Assembly (NCBI RefSeq): GCF_018476525.1 | Contig: NZ_JAHCST010000010.1 | Location: forward strand, 62,001 to 126,000 | DNA: 64,000 bases | Origin: Acrocarpospora catenulata | GTDB taxonomy: Bacteria > Actinomycetota > Actinomycetes > Streptosporangiales > Streptosporangiaceae | Direction of reading: 5' to 3' | Shown here: positions 53,263 through 62,441 of the stretch, in pieces | Numbering within the stretch: position 1 is the stretch's first letter | Layout of the letters: every line of letters starts with the position of its first letter | Notes under the pieces: generated by a model | What the model was told of the DNA's origin: nothing | Database searches by the model: none | What the model saw: the letters and a program-made list of their open reading frames with translations, nothing else | Program-made: the position numbers and the translations under genes

Positions 53263-54615
53263 TTATCTGACCGTTAGCGGATGATTCATCCGGCGGACCG
53301 TCAGCGCGCTGTCGATCTGCCGGTGCATCGCGTGCGCGAGATCAACCTGACCCTGCGCCGCGCTCTCGTCGGCGAGATTTCTGACCACGTGCAGCACGGC
53401 CCCCGCCACTTCCTCCAGGTGGGTTTCTCTGGCCCAGTTGGGAGCCAGCGGATCAAGACCCAGGATTTCCAGCATCGCGCGTACGTCCCGGCATTTCTCG
53501 GCGGCCAGTTTCGGATCGCCGGAATCGAGCGCGGCGTTTCCCTCGCCGACCGCCGTGTGAATGTGGGACAGCGCCTGCGGCACGTTGAGATCGTTCTCCA
53601 TCGCCTCGCTGAACTGCGGCGGAACGGTCTGGCCCGGCCGTTCGGCGACCCGCTGCACGAACCGCTCGATACGCCGGAAGGCGGTCGCGCTCTCCTCCAC
53701 GGCGGCCACCGAGAACTCCATCGGGGAACGGTAGTGCGCGGCCGCCAGGTAGTACCGGAGTTCGACCGGCCGAATGCGCCGGAGCAGGGTGTGCACGGCC
53801 AGCGGGTTCTTCACCACCTTGCGAATCTTCTCGCCCCGGTGGGTGACCGGCCCGTTGTGAATCCAGAAACGCGCGAATTCGTCCCCCGCGGCCCGTGACT
53901 GGGCGATCTCGTTTTCGTGGTGCGGAAATATCAGATTGGCCCCGCCGCCGTGGATGTCGAATTCGTGGCCGAGATACTTCCGGGCCATCGCGGAACATTC
54001 CAGATGCCAGCCTGGCCGCCCTTCGCCCCACGGCGCGTGCCAGATGGGCTCGCCCGGCCGGGCCCTTTTCCATAATGCGAAGTCGCGGGGATCGCGTTTT
54101 CCGTGACCATGTTCCTCGGTGCCCCGCATCTGGTCCGGACGTTGCCTGGAGAGCGCCCCGTACGAGGGAAAGGAACGCACCGAGAAATACACGTCGCCGT
54201 CGGTCTGGTACGCGTTGCCGGACTGCAGCAGTTGCTCGATGAGCTCGATCATCTCGGGGATGTGCCCGGTGGCCCGGGGCTCCACGCTGGGCGGAAGGCA
54301 CCCGAGGTCCTCGTACGTCCGCCGGAACGAGCGGTAGACCGGGTCGGTGATGCGCCACCAGTGCACGCCCTCGCTGAGCGAGCGGCCGATTATCTTGTCC
54401 TCGATGTCGGTGACGTTTCGGCAGAATATGACCTGATAATTCAGGTGTCTCAGCCAGCGGTGCAGGATATCGAAATTCACCTGGGAGCGGATCTGCCCGA
54501 CATGGGGTGGGACGACCACGGTGGGACCGCAAAGATAAATCGAGACTATTCCCGGAATTCGGGGAGAAAAATCGCGCAGCGAGCGACTGAAAGTATCGTA
54601 AAGGCGGAGACCCAC
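53263..54615 (-). CDS. Cysteinyl-tRNA synthetase paralogue with degenerate catalytic motifs
   Basis: The protein has 450 residues (GTG start), close to CysS length. The overall fold is clear: YLCGPTV near residue 28, [30 protein letters not shown] and a C-terminal helical region. The zinc ligands (Cys, Cys, His, Glu) are kept. However, HIGH reads HVGQ and KMSKS reads KIRKV, both expected to weaken ATP activation. A normal house-keeping CysS role is therefore doubtful. It is less like MshC, which is shorter and keeps both motifs. Codon use is more AT-rich than its neighbours, suggesting transfer. The 304-bp gap upstream (54616-54919) shows no structure I can name. Confidence 0.85.
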   Translation of the reverse strand: MGLRLYDTFSRSLRDFSPRIPGIVSIYLCGPTVVVPPHVGQIRSQVNFDILHRWLRHLNYQVIFCRNVTDIEDKIIGRSLSEGVHWWRITDPVYRSFRRTYEDLGCLPPSVEPRATGHIPEMIELIEQLLQSGNAYQTDGDVYFSVRSFPSYGALSRQRPDQMRGTEEHGHGKRDPRDFALWKRARPGEPIWHAPWGEGRPGWHLECSAMARKYLGHEFDIHGGGANLIFPHHENEIAQSRAAGDEFARFWIHNGPVTHRGEKIRKVVKNPLAVHTLLRRIRPVELRYYLAAAHYRSPMEFSVAAVEESATAFRRIERFVQRVAERPGQTVPPQFSEAMENDLNVPQALSHIHTAVGEGNAALDSGDPKLAAEKCRDVRAMLEILGLDPLAPNWARETHLEEVAGAVLHVVRNLADESAAQGQVDLAHAMHRQIDSALTVRRMNHPLTVR

Positions 54616-54919
54616 CTAGCCGAGGGTAAGCGACTAATCCGCTCGCTGTCGATAGGATTCGACCAGCCGACGGCCGCACATCACGAATGCCGGATTGTGA
54701 GACACGTCAAACGGCAATTAATAGGCCGGAACCACTCGGTGACCCCGCCAACCCGTGCTAGACATCCTGCCCTTCATCGGGTACCGCCGGAAAGACCCAA
54801 AGTACAGCTCGCGCCCCCGGTGTGGGTGTGGGTGGGGTCGACTGCCTTGGTCCCGGGCCAGCCCTGCCGGGGACAAGTCCGTCGCTGGGGCGCGAGCCGT
54901 ACCGGCTCAAGGGCGGCGG

Positions 54920-55210
54920 CTAGCGCCGGATCACGTGGAGCACGCTCGCGATGCGCTCGGCCGCGGTCACCACGTCGGAGGCGTGGCCGATGCGGCCGGC
55001 CCAGGACAGCCAGTACCACCACTCGCCGTCGTTGGCATTGGACGCGAGCACGTCCTCGGCGACCGTGGGGGCCATCGGGTTGACCACCCGCAGTCGCGGA
55101 TACAGCCCGGCGGGCGCCGTCAGGCGCACCTGGAAGGAGTGGGCCTCCAGCTGAGCCGCCAGACGCTCCAAGTGGTCCATCGCCTCACTGCGATCTGCCT
55201 TCATCGCCAT
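54920..55210 (-). CDS. Small conserved protein next to XRE regulator
   Basis: The protein has 96 residues from ATG 55210 (GGGAGACC upstream). It is Ala-rich, with a helix (MDHLERLAAQLEAH) then strand pattern RLTAP and RLRVVNP, and a tryptophan cluster WWYWLSWAGRI. Similar small proteins are often encoded beside XRE regulators in this order; I know no function. It is divergent from the regulator gene below. Confidence 0.75.
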   Translation of the reverse strand: MAMKADRSEAMDHLERLAAQLEAHSFQVRLTAPAGLYPRLRVVNPMAPTVAEDVLASNANDGEWWYWLSWAGRIGHASDVVTAAERIASVLHVIRR

Positions 55211-55488
55211 GGTGGTCTCCCGGGGACGTTGGGACCTATCACCTGGAAAGGGTGAACCCGGGATGACGTACCGGCAATCCGGTCTATTCGACGTATACGT
55301 GCAATATCCAGGGAACTCTGCGGTATTCCGTGGAAGACCCACGGGTCTCGGGGCACGAACGCATAACGACGGTGGTGGTTGGGTGCGTGCCGGTTAACCT
55401 GTGGGAAATATCCGTAATAGGCGAACAGGATGGTTCCCGGGCAGACTGGGGTACCAGCCAGACTCCAGCGGCGGAAGGGCAGAGATCT

Positions 55489-56925
55489 ATGGCCCGAGGA
55501 GAACACTCCCCAGCATGCGCACGACGCTGGCGCGAGCAGGCGGAGGCGCGGCAGTGGACGCTGTGGCAGACCGTCCAGGCCATCCACGGCTGTTGCGGTG
55601 TCAGCCTCCTCAAGGCACACCGCCTGGGACGGGGCTGGTCGGCCCGCCAGGCGATCGAGGAACTGGAGTTCCTCTGTGAACAGCAGGCGCTCGGCCTGCC
55701 CCGGGCCAGCATCGACCTGCTGAACGCCTGGGAGAACAACCGGGCCAGGCCGCGGCCGCAGACCATCGACCTGCTGGCCCGCCTCTACAAGGCCAACGCG
55801 GTACGGCTGGGCCTCGCCGCCGACTACTGCGAGGACCCCGGCGGCACCGCGCAGAAGGTGGTCGTGGTGGCCAACTCCGGCGACGGGGACGGCGTGCACG
55901 TGGAGGACCTGGCCGACGACGACACCGACCGGCGGGCCCTGTTCCACCAGGCGATGCTGGCCGGCACCCCGAACGGGCGTTTCTTCGCCGAGGTGGAGGG
56001 CACCCGCCACGATGTGGACCGCTCCCTTGCCACCGGCAGCGTGACCGAGGACCAGCTCGACCGGCTCGACGAGCAGGTGCTCAGGTACCGCCGCGAGTAC
56101 ATGACCACCCCGCCGATGCCGATGCTCTGCCGGGTGATGCTGGAGATCGCCGATGTGCGCAAGCTCACCGGCGCCCGGCAGCCCGCGGCCGTGCAGCGCC
56201 GCCTGCTCACCGCCGCCACCATGCTCGCCCTGCTCACCGCCGACGCGCTGATGAAGCTCGGCGACACCCGCCAGGCCCACGCCTGGTACGGCACCGCCCG
56301 CACCGCCTCCGACGACATCGGCGACCTGCGGCTGCGCGCCCTCGTCCGGGCCAACCAGACCATGCTCCCGTACTACTACGGGGACCTCACCGAGACCGTA
56401 CGGCTGGCCAGGGAGGCCCGCATGCTGGCCGGTTCGGCTCCCAGTTCTCCGGCAGCGCTGGCCGCCGCCGCCGAGGCCAGGGCGCTGGCCCGGATGGGCG
56501 ACCGCAAGGCGGCCAGGATCGCGCTGGCCGAGGCGGAGCAGATCTTCGCCCGGATGCGCGGCATGAGCCAGGACGACCTGGCCTTCGTCTTCACCGAGAA
56601 GCGCATGAGCTTCTACCGCACCGGGACCCTGCTGGAACTCGGCGACGAGTCCCAGGTTCAGGGCCTGGAGATGGGCAACGGCTTCCAGACCATCGACCCC
56701 GCCCTGATCCTGCTGGACCAGGCCACCCACCTGGCCAGGCACGGCGACCACGAGGAGGCGTGCCGGCTGGCCGCCCAGGCGCTCAGCCAGGTGCCCGCCG
56801 AGCACCGCACCTCCATCGTGGTGACCAGAGCGCGGGCCTTACTCGCCGACGCCGATCCACGCCTGCCGTCGGTGCGGCACCTCAACCAGGTGCTGTCGGA
56901 GTCCTCGCTCCGGCTCGCCATATGA
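55489..56925 (+). CDS. XRE-family regulator with TPR region
   Basis: The protein has 478 residues from ATG 55489. The N-terminal 90 residues hold a helix-turn-helix (WTLWQTVQAIH, then SIDLLNAWENNRARPRPQTIDLLARLY), where NAWENNRARP is the XRE recognition pattern. The remaining 380 residues are helical and TPR-like. It resembles the large XRE-type transcription factors of actinomycetes. The stop overlaps the start of the kinase gene (ATGA). A role in differentiation or metabolite control is possible but not shown. Confidence 0.85.
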   Translation: MARGEHSPACARRWREQAEARQWTLWQTVQAIHGCCGVSLLKAHRLGRGWSARQAIEELEFLCEQQALGLPRASIDLLNAWENNRARPRPQTIDLLARLYKANAVRLGLAADYCEDPGGTAQKVVVVANSGDGDGVHVEDLADDDTDRRALFHQAMLAGTPNGRFFAEVEGTRHDVDRSLATGSVTEDQLDRLDEQVLRYRREYMTTPPMPMLCRVMLEIADVRKLTGARQPAAVQRRLLTAATMLALLTADALMKLGDTRQAHAWYGTARTASDDIGDLRLRALVRANQTMLPYYYGDLTETVRLAREARMLAGSAPSSPAALAAAAEARALARMGDRKAARIALAEAEQIFARMRGMSQDDLAFVFTEKRMSFYRTGTLLELGDESQVQGLEMGNGFQTIDPALILLDQATHLARHGDHEEACRLAAQALSQVPAEHRTSIVVTRARALLADADPRLPSVRHLNQVLSESSLRLAI

Positions 56926-57866
56926 AAATGAACAGGACACGGGACAACCCGGCACGGACGTTCGTGGGCAAGCCACTGGCCGAAGAGGCCTTCATCGTGC
57001 TGCGCGCCGTCTGCGACCGGATGGGCGTCGACGCCGACGGCGCCCGGCTGATGCGGCTGCGCAGCAACGCGGTCTTCAAGCTCCGCGGCGAGATGGTGGT
57101 GCGGATCGCCACCGCCCCCGACGCGCTCACCCGCCTGCCGGTGGTGCTGGCCGTCGCCCGCTGGCTCGCCGACCGGGGCTTCCCGACGGTACGCCCGGTG
57201 GACGAGATCCCCGGCCAGCCGATCGTGCACGGCGGCCGGGCGGTCACCTTCTGGCGGTACGTGCGCTCCAACGGGCGGCCGACCACGATGCAGCTGGGCC
57301 GGGTGCTCCGCAACCTGCACCGCGAACCGGTTCCGCCGGTCGGCCTGCGCCGCCTCACCGACCCCCTGGCCGAGGTACGGCATGCGGTGGAGCACCGGTC
57401 GGAGGTGCTCACGCCGTACCAGCGGGCCTGGCTGGGGGACCGGATCGCCGACCTGACCGAGCGCTGGCAGCGGCTGGACTCCGGGCCGCCCGTGCTGCTG
57501 CACGGCGACGCCTGGATCGACAACCTGCTCCGCTGCCGGGACGGGCACGCCGTGCTCTGCGACTGGGACGGGGTGGCGGTGGGGCCGCGCGAATGGGACC
57601 TGGTGCACACCTACCACGGCCAGCGCCGGTTCGGGCTGACGTCCGCCGAGGTGGACGCCTTCGCCCACGCCTACGGCTCGGACCTGCGGCACTGGCCGGA
57701 CTTCGGGACCCTGATGGAGATCAGGGACATGTACGCGGTGGGGATCCACATCAGGAACGCTCCCGGGGACCCCTTCTCGCGGCAGGAACTGCCCCGGCGT
57801 CTTGACTCCTTGACAAGGGGGGACGGCCAGGCACGCTGGTACATGGCGGCGCCGATGCTCAGCTGA
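56922..57866 (+). CDS. APH-family phosphotransferase
   Basis: The protein has 314 residues. The ATG overlaps the preceding stop by 4 bp, so the two are coupled. Kinase-like fold: MVVRIA with the ATP lysine replaced by Arg, the catalytic loop HGDAWIDNLL (His-Gly-Asp...Asn), and metal Asp in LCDWDGVAVG. The substrate is unknown; the coupling to a regulator argues for a physiological rather than resistance role. The altered N-lobe lysine could reduce activity. Confidence 0.88.
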   Translation: MKMNRTRDNPARTFVGKPLAEEAFIVLRAVCDRMGVDADGARLMRLRSNAVFKLRGEMVVRIATAPDALTRLPVVLAVARWLADRGFPTVRPVDEIPGQPIVHGGRAVTFWRYVRSNGRPTTMQLGRVLRNLHREPVPPVGLRRLTDPLAEVRHAVEHRSEVLTPYQRAWLGDRIADLTERWQRLDSGPPVLLHGDAWIDNLLRCRDGHAVLCDWDGVAVGPREWDLVHTYHGQRRFGLTSAEVDAFAHAYGSDLRHWPDFGTLMEIRDMYAVGIHIRNAPGDPFSRQELPRRLDSLTRGDGQARWYMAAPMLS

Positions 57867-58106
57867 GCCGCAGGTGCGGACCCCTGTTTGGACATCGGGG
57901 CCGGGGCGGGTAGGCTGCTGGTGTTGCAGTGGTGTTTGTAAAAAGCGCCTCGGGGGTTCCGCGTGGATCGAGTTTTCTCGTGGATCTTCCGAACAGCGGG
58001 CGTGCTTGCTTCTCCAGCGTATGACGCGGATGCAGGGTAAGGTCCGCTAAGCAGCCCCATGTCCCCGACCTGGTGGCATGGTGAGGCTCCATAAAAGGAG
58101 AAGCAG
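57867..58106 (+). promoter_or_regulatory. Long 5' region of the cold-shock gene
   Basis: A 240-bp non-coding stretch before csp, fitting the long, structured 5' UTR common for cold-shock mRNAs. It is AT-richer near 57920-57945 (promoter likely). AAGGAGAAG lies just ahead of the start. Confidence 0.4.
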
Positions 58107-58310
58107 TTGTCTGAAGGCACCGTCAAGTGGTTCAACGCCGAAAAGGGCTTCGGTTTCATCGCTCCGGACGACGGTACCCCTGACGTGTTCGTGCACTACT
58201 CTGCGATCACTTCCAGTGGTTACCGCAGTCTCGACGAGAACCAGCGCGTCAGCTTCCAGACCGTCCAGGGCCAGAAGGGCCCTCAGGCGGAGAACGTGAC
58301 GCCGCTCTAG
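58107..58310 (+). CDS. Cold shock protein
   Basis: The protein has 67 residues starting with TTG, preceded by AAAGGAG at the right distance; no ATG fits. It is a complete CSD fold with RNP1 KGFGFI and RNP2 VFVHYS, and GTVKWFN at the start. It binds single-stranded RNA or DNA as a chaperone. A strong terminator follows. Confidence 0.96.
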   Translation: MSEGTVKWFNAEKGFGFIAPDDGTPDVFVHYSAITSSGYRSLDENQRVSFQTVQGQKGPQAENVTPL

Positions 58311-58338
58311 TCGACCCAGACCTAGTCTGACGTAACAC

Positions 58339-58372
58339 CGGCCCGCCTCACCTACCAAGGTGACGCGGGCCG
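58339..58372 (+). terminator. Terminator of the cold-shock gene
   Basis: CGGCCCGC-c-TCACCT and AGGTGA-c-GCGGGCCG form a 14-bp stem with one internal C-C mismatch and an ACCA loop, followed by CTTTACGTTT. Confidence 0.92.
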
Positions 58373-58417
58373 CTTTACGTTTCCCGCCCTGATCGCCGTC
58401 GAACTCCATCTCACCCT

Positions 58418-58813
58418 ATGGACCGCAGTCGCTCCCTTGAGGAGCTCGATCGTGACCGCTGGCCGGTTCCGCCGGCTGACGCCACCCGGCTTGTCGCGGC
58501 CGTGTACGCCCTGCGACGCCGACCGATCGGCGCGCTGACCGTCGAGGACCTGCGCCTACTGATCGGGCAGGACGTGGGGCTGCCCCATCTCCTGCCGCTG
58601 GCGCTGGAGGTACTGCGGGACAACCCGATGGCAGAAGGCGACATGTACGAAGGTGATCTGCTGTCCGCGGTCGTCACCAGAGCCCCGGCGGCCTGGAGCG
58701 AATCTTTAGAACTCAAGCAGGAACTCCGCGTGATCTTGCTGGAACTGGCCGACCTGCCACTCGACCTGCAGCAGAAGGTCGATCGGTTCCTCGGCGCCAC
58801 GCCTCGTCCTTGA
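58418..58813 (+). CDS. CdiI-type contact-dependent inhibition immunity protein
   Basis: The protein has 131 residues. The SLEELDRDRWPVPPADATRLV start, RRPIGALTVEDLRLLIGQDVGLPHLLPLALE and AEGDMYEGDLL middle fit the CdiI_3 immunity family. Such proteins neutralise a partner toxin. No toxin gene or CdiA-like protein is nearby, so it is an orphan copy. It is all-helical and probably cytosolic. Confidence 0.8.
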   Translation: MDRSRSLEELDRDRWPVPPADATRLVAAVYALRRRPIGALTVEDLRLLIGQDVGLPHLLPLALEVLRDNPMAEGDMYEGDLLSAVVTRAPAAWSESLELKQELRVILLELADLPLDLQQKVDRFLGATPRP

Positions 58814-58870
58814 CGTCTCAAAAGCGTTCTGAGTGATAGGGAGGCGGGTTCTGGGGTAGGGGCGCGAGTC

Positions 58871-60550
58871 ATGCGGTTGAGTCAGGCGTCTGAGTTGTGG
58901 TGGAAGAACGCGGTTGTTTATTGTCTCGATATTGAGACTTATGTGGATGGGGATGGGGACGGGGTAGGGGACTTTCGGGGGGCTATTCAGAGGATCGATC
59001 ATTTGGATCGGCTTGGGGTTACCTGTGTTTGGTTGATGCCGTTTTTTCCCACGCCTGATCGTGATGATGGGTATGACATCGTCGATTTTTATGGCGTTGA
59101 TCCTCGGCTGGGTACGCTGGGGGACTTCGTGGAGTTCGTGCGGACCGCGCGGGACCGGGGGATCAGGGTGATCGCGGATCTGGTGGTCAACCATACGTCC
59201 GACCAGCATCCGTGGTTCCGGGAGTCGAGGTCCAGCCGGGATGCCCGGCGCCGGGACTGGTACATCTGGTCTGACCGGCCGGAGCCGGATGATCCGGAGG
59301 GGATGGTTTTTCCTGACCAGGAGAACAGTCTCTGGGAGTTGGATGAGCAGACCGGTCAGTATTATTTTCACCGGTTCTACCGGTTCCAGCCGGATCTGAA
59401 CACCGCCAACCCCGAGGTGCGCGATGAGATCGCGAAGATTCTCGGTTTCTGGATGGAACTCGGGTTATCCGGCTTCCGGGTAGACGCGGTGCCTTTTGTA
59501 GTAGAACGAGTCCAAGGTGACGAGAAACTTCCCGATCCGCACGAGTTCTTCGGCGAACTTCGGGCTTTTATGAACCGCAGGGACGGCACGGCGATGCTGC
59601 TGGGCGAGGTCAACCTTCCGTACGACGACCTGCTCACCTATTTCGGCAGCACACCGCTCGGCAACGAGCTGACCATGTGCTTCGACTTCATCGGCATGCA
59701 GCGCATGTACCTGTCCCTGGCCAGAGCCGACGCCCAGCCCCTGGCATCGGCCCTACGCTCCCGCCCCAAGCCCCCCAAAGACGCCCAATGGGCAACCTTC
59801 ATCCGCAACCACGACGAGCTGACTTTGGACAAGCTCACCGAGGCGGAACGCGAGGAGGTCTTCGAGGCGTTCGCCCCCGACCCCGGCATGCGCCTGTACA
59901 ACCGGGGCATCCGCCGCCGCCTCCCACCCATGCTGGACGGCGACCCACGCCGCCTCCGCCTGGTCTACAGCCTGCTCTTCTCCCTCCCCGGCACCCCCGT
60001 GCTCTTCTACGGCGAGGAGATCGGCATGGGCGAGAACCTCGACCTGGAAGGCCGCCAGGCGGTCCGCACCCCGATGCAGTGGACCCCCAACCTGCACGGC
60101 GGCTTCTCCACCGCCACCCCGGCCATCCCCCTCACCTCGGGAAGGTATGGCCCCGAGAACGTCAACGTCACCGCCCAACGCCGCGACCCGGGCTCCCTGC
60201 TCAGCTGGATGGCCCGCCTGATCGAGCAGTACCGCGAATGCCCCGAACTCGCCCACGGCACGTACCAGGTCCTGGACACCCCCGACCCCGCCGTCCTCGC
60301 CCACCGCGCCGACCTGGACGGCGAGACCGTGCTCGCCGTCCACAACTTCGCCGACACCCCCGCCAAGGTGGACCTCACCCTGGACGGCCTGGACTCCGGC
60401 AAGGTCCTCACCGACCTGCTCCTGGACGGCACCGTCCAGATCTCCGACGACGGCCGCGCCGGCTTCGACCTGGAACCCTACGGCTGCCGCTGGTTCCGCG
60501 CCTCCACCCCGGAAACCGCCCCCGCCGACGCACCCCAGGGCTCCCCCTAA
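58871..60550 (+). CDS. GH13 alpha-glucanase family, trehalose-synthase-like
   Basis: The protein has 559 residues. It is an alpha-amylase (beta/alpha)8 barrel: VIADLVVNHTS (conserved region I), GFRVDAVPF with nucleophile Asp205, LLGEVN with acid Glu246, and FIRNHDE with Asp315. The C-terminal sheet domain starts near 470. The start WWKNAVVYCLDIETYVDGDGDGVGDF fits the GH13_16 trehalose synthase/maltose isomerase group, but it lacks the fused maltokinase. The function could be glucan or trehalose metabolism. The first 700 bp are visibly less GC-rich than the rest. Confidence 0.9.
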   Translation: MRLSQASELWWKNAVVYCLDIETYVDGDGDGVGDFRGAIQRIDHLDRLGVTCVWLMPFFPTPDRDDGYDIVDFYGVDPRLGTLGDFVEFVRTARDRGIRVIADLVVNHTSDQHPWFRESRSSRDARRRDWYIWSDRPEPDDPEGMVFPDQENSLWELDEQTGQYYFHRFYRFQPDLNTANPEVRDEIAKILGFWMELGLSGFRVDAVPFVVERVQGDEKLPDPHEFFGELRAFMNRRDGTAMLLGEVNLPYDDLLTYFGSTPLGNELTMCFDFIGMQRMYLSLARADAQPLASALRSRPKPPKDAQWATFIRNHDELTLDKLTEAEREEVFEAFAPDPGMRLYNRGIRRRLPPMLDGDPRRLRLVYSLLFSLPGTPVLFYGEEIGMGENLDLEGRQAVRTPMQWTPNLHGGFSTATPAIPLTSGRYGPENVNVTAQRRDPGSLLSWMARLIEQYRECPELAHGTYQVLDTPDPAVLAHRADLDGETVLAVHNFADTPAKVDLTLDGLDSGKVLTDLLLDGTVQISDDGRAGFDLEPYGCRWFRASTPETAPADAPQGSP

Positions 60551-60631
60551 CCCCGCCTAGGGGTCGGTTCAGGGCCGTACCGGGACCATCTCCGATGGGT
60601 CCGCCGCCCGCCCGGCGGGACAGTCGGAAGC

Positions 60632-62197
<1,566 letters not shown>

Positions 62198-62392
62198 CTA
62201 CTTTGTCACCGGTACGCGGCCGGTTGGGCCCCGGGGGTTGGGGACAAGCTGAAACTTTCAGCTAACGCATGGGGTGTTTTTCCCGTAATGTGAGGGTGGA
62301 TGGCCTGCTCGTGAGGGTTGGGTGGGCCAATGGTGGGGCTGGGACGCCCGGGACGGTCCTGTACGCGTCGATCACGCGAACCCTATCTTCCG

Positions 62393-62406
62393 TGGGAGCG
62401 CTCCCA
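62393..62406 (+). promoter_or_regulatory. CelR/CebR operator
   Basis: TGGGAGCGCTCCCA is the exact 14-bp palindrome bound by CelR of Thermobifida fusca (LacI family), released by cellobiose. It lies 36 bp before the start of the Cel6 gene, which it should control. Confidence 0.92.
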
Positions 62407-62441
62407 AGTGCGCGATGGAAACACCCAGGAGGACCCCCCCA

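Noticed and set aside
54616-54919. Possible RNA gene or repeat upstream of the CysS-like gene
   Set aside because: GT-rich run GGTGTGGGTGTGGGTGGGG and scattered short pairings only; no tRNA, T-box or riboswitch pattern found.
56922-57866. APH-family gene as an aminoglycoside resistance gene
   Set aside because: The family is broad, the ATP lysine is altered, and it is translationally coupled to an XRE regulator.
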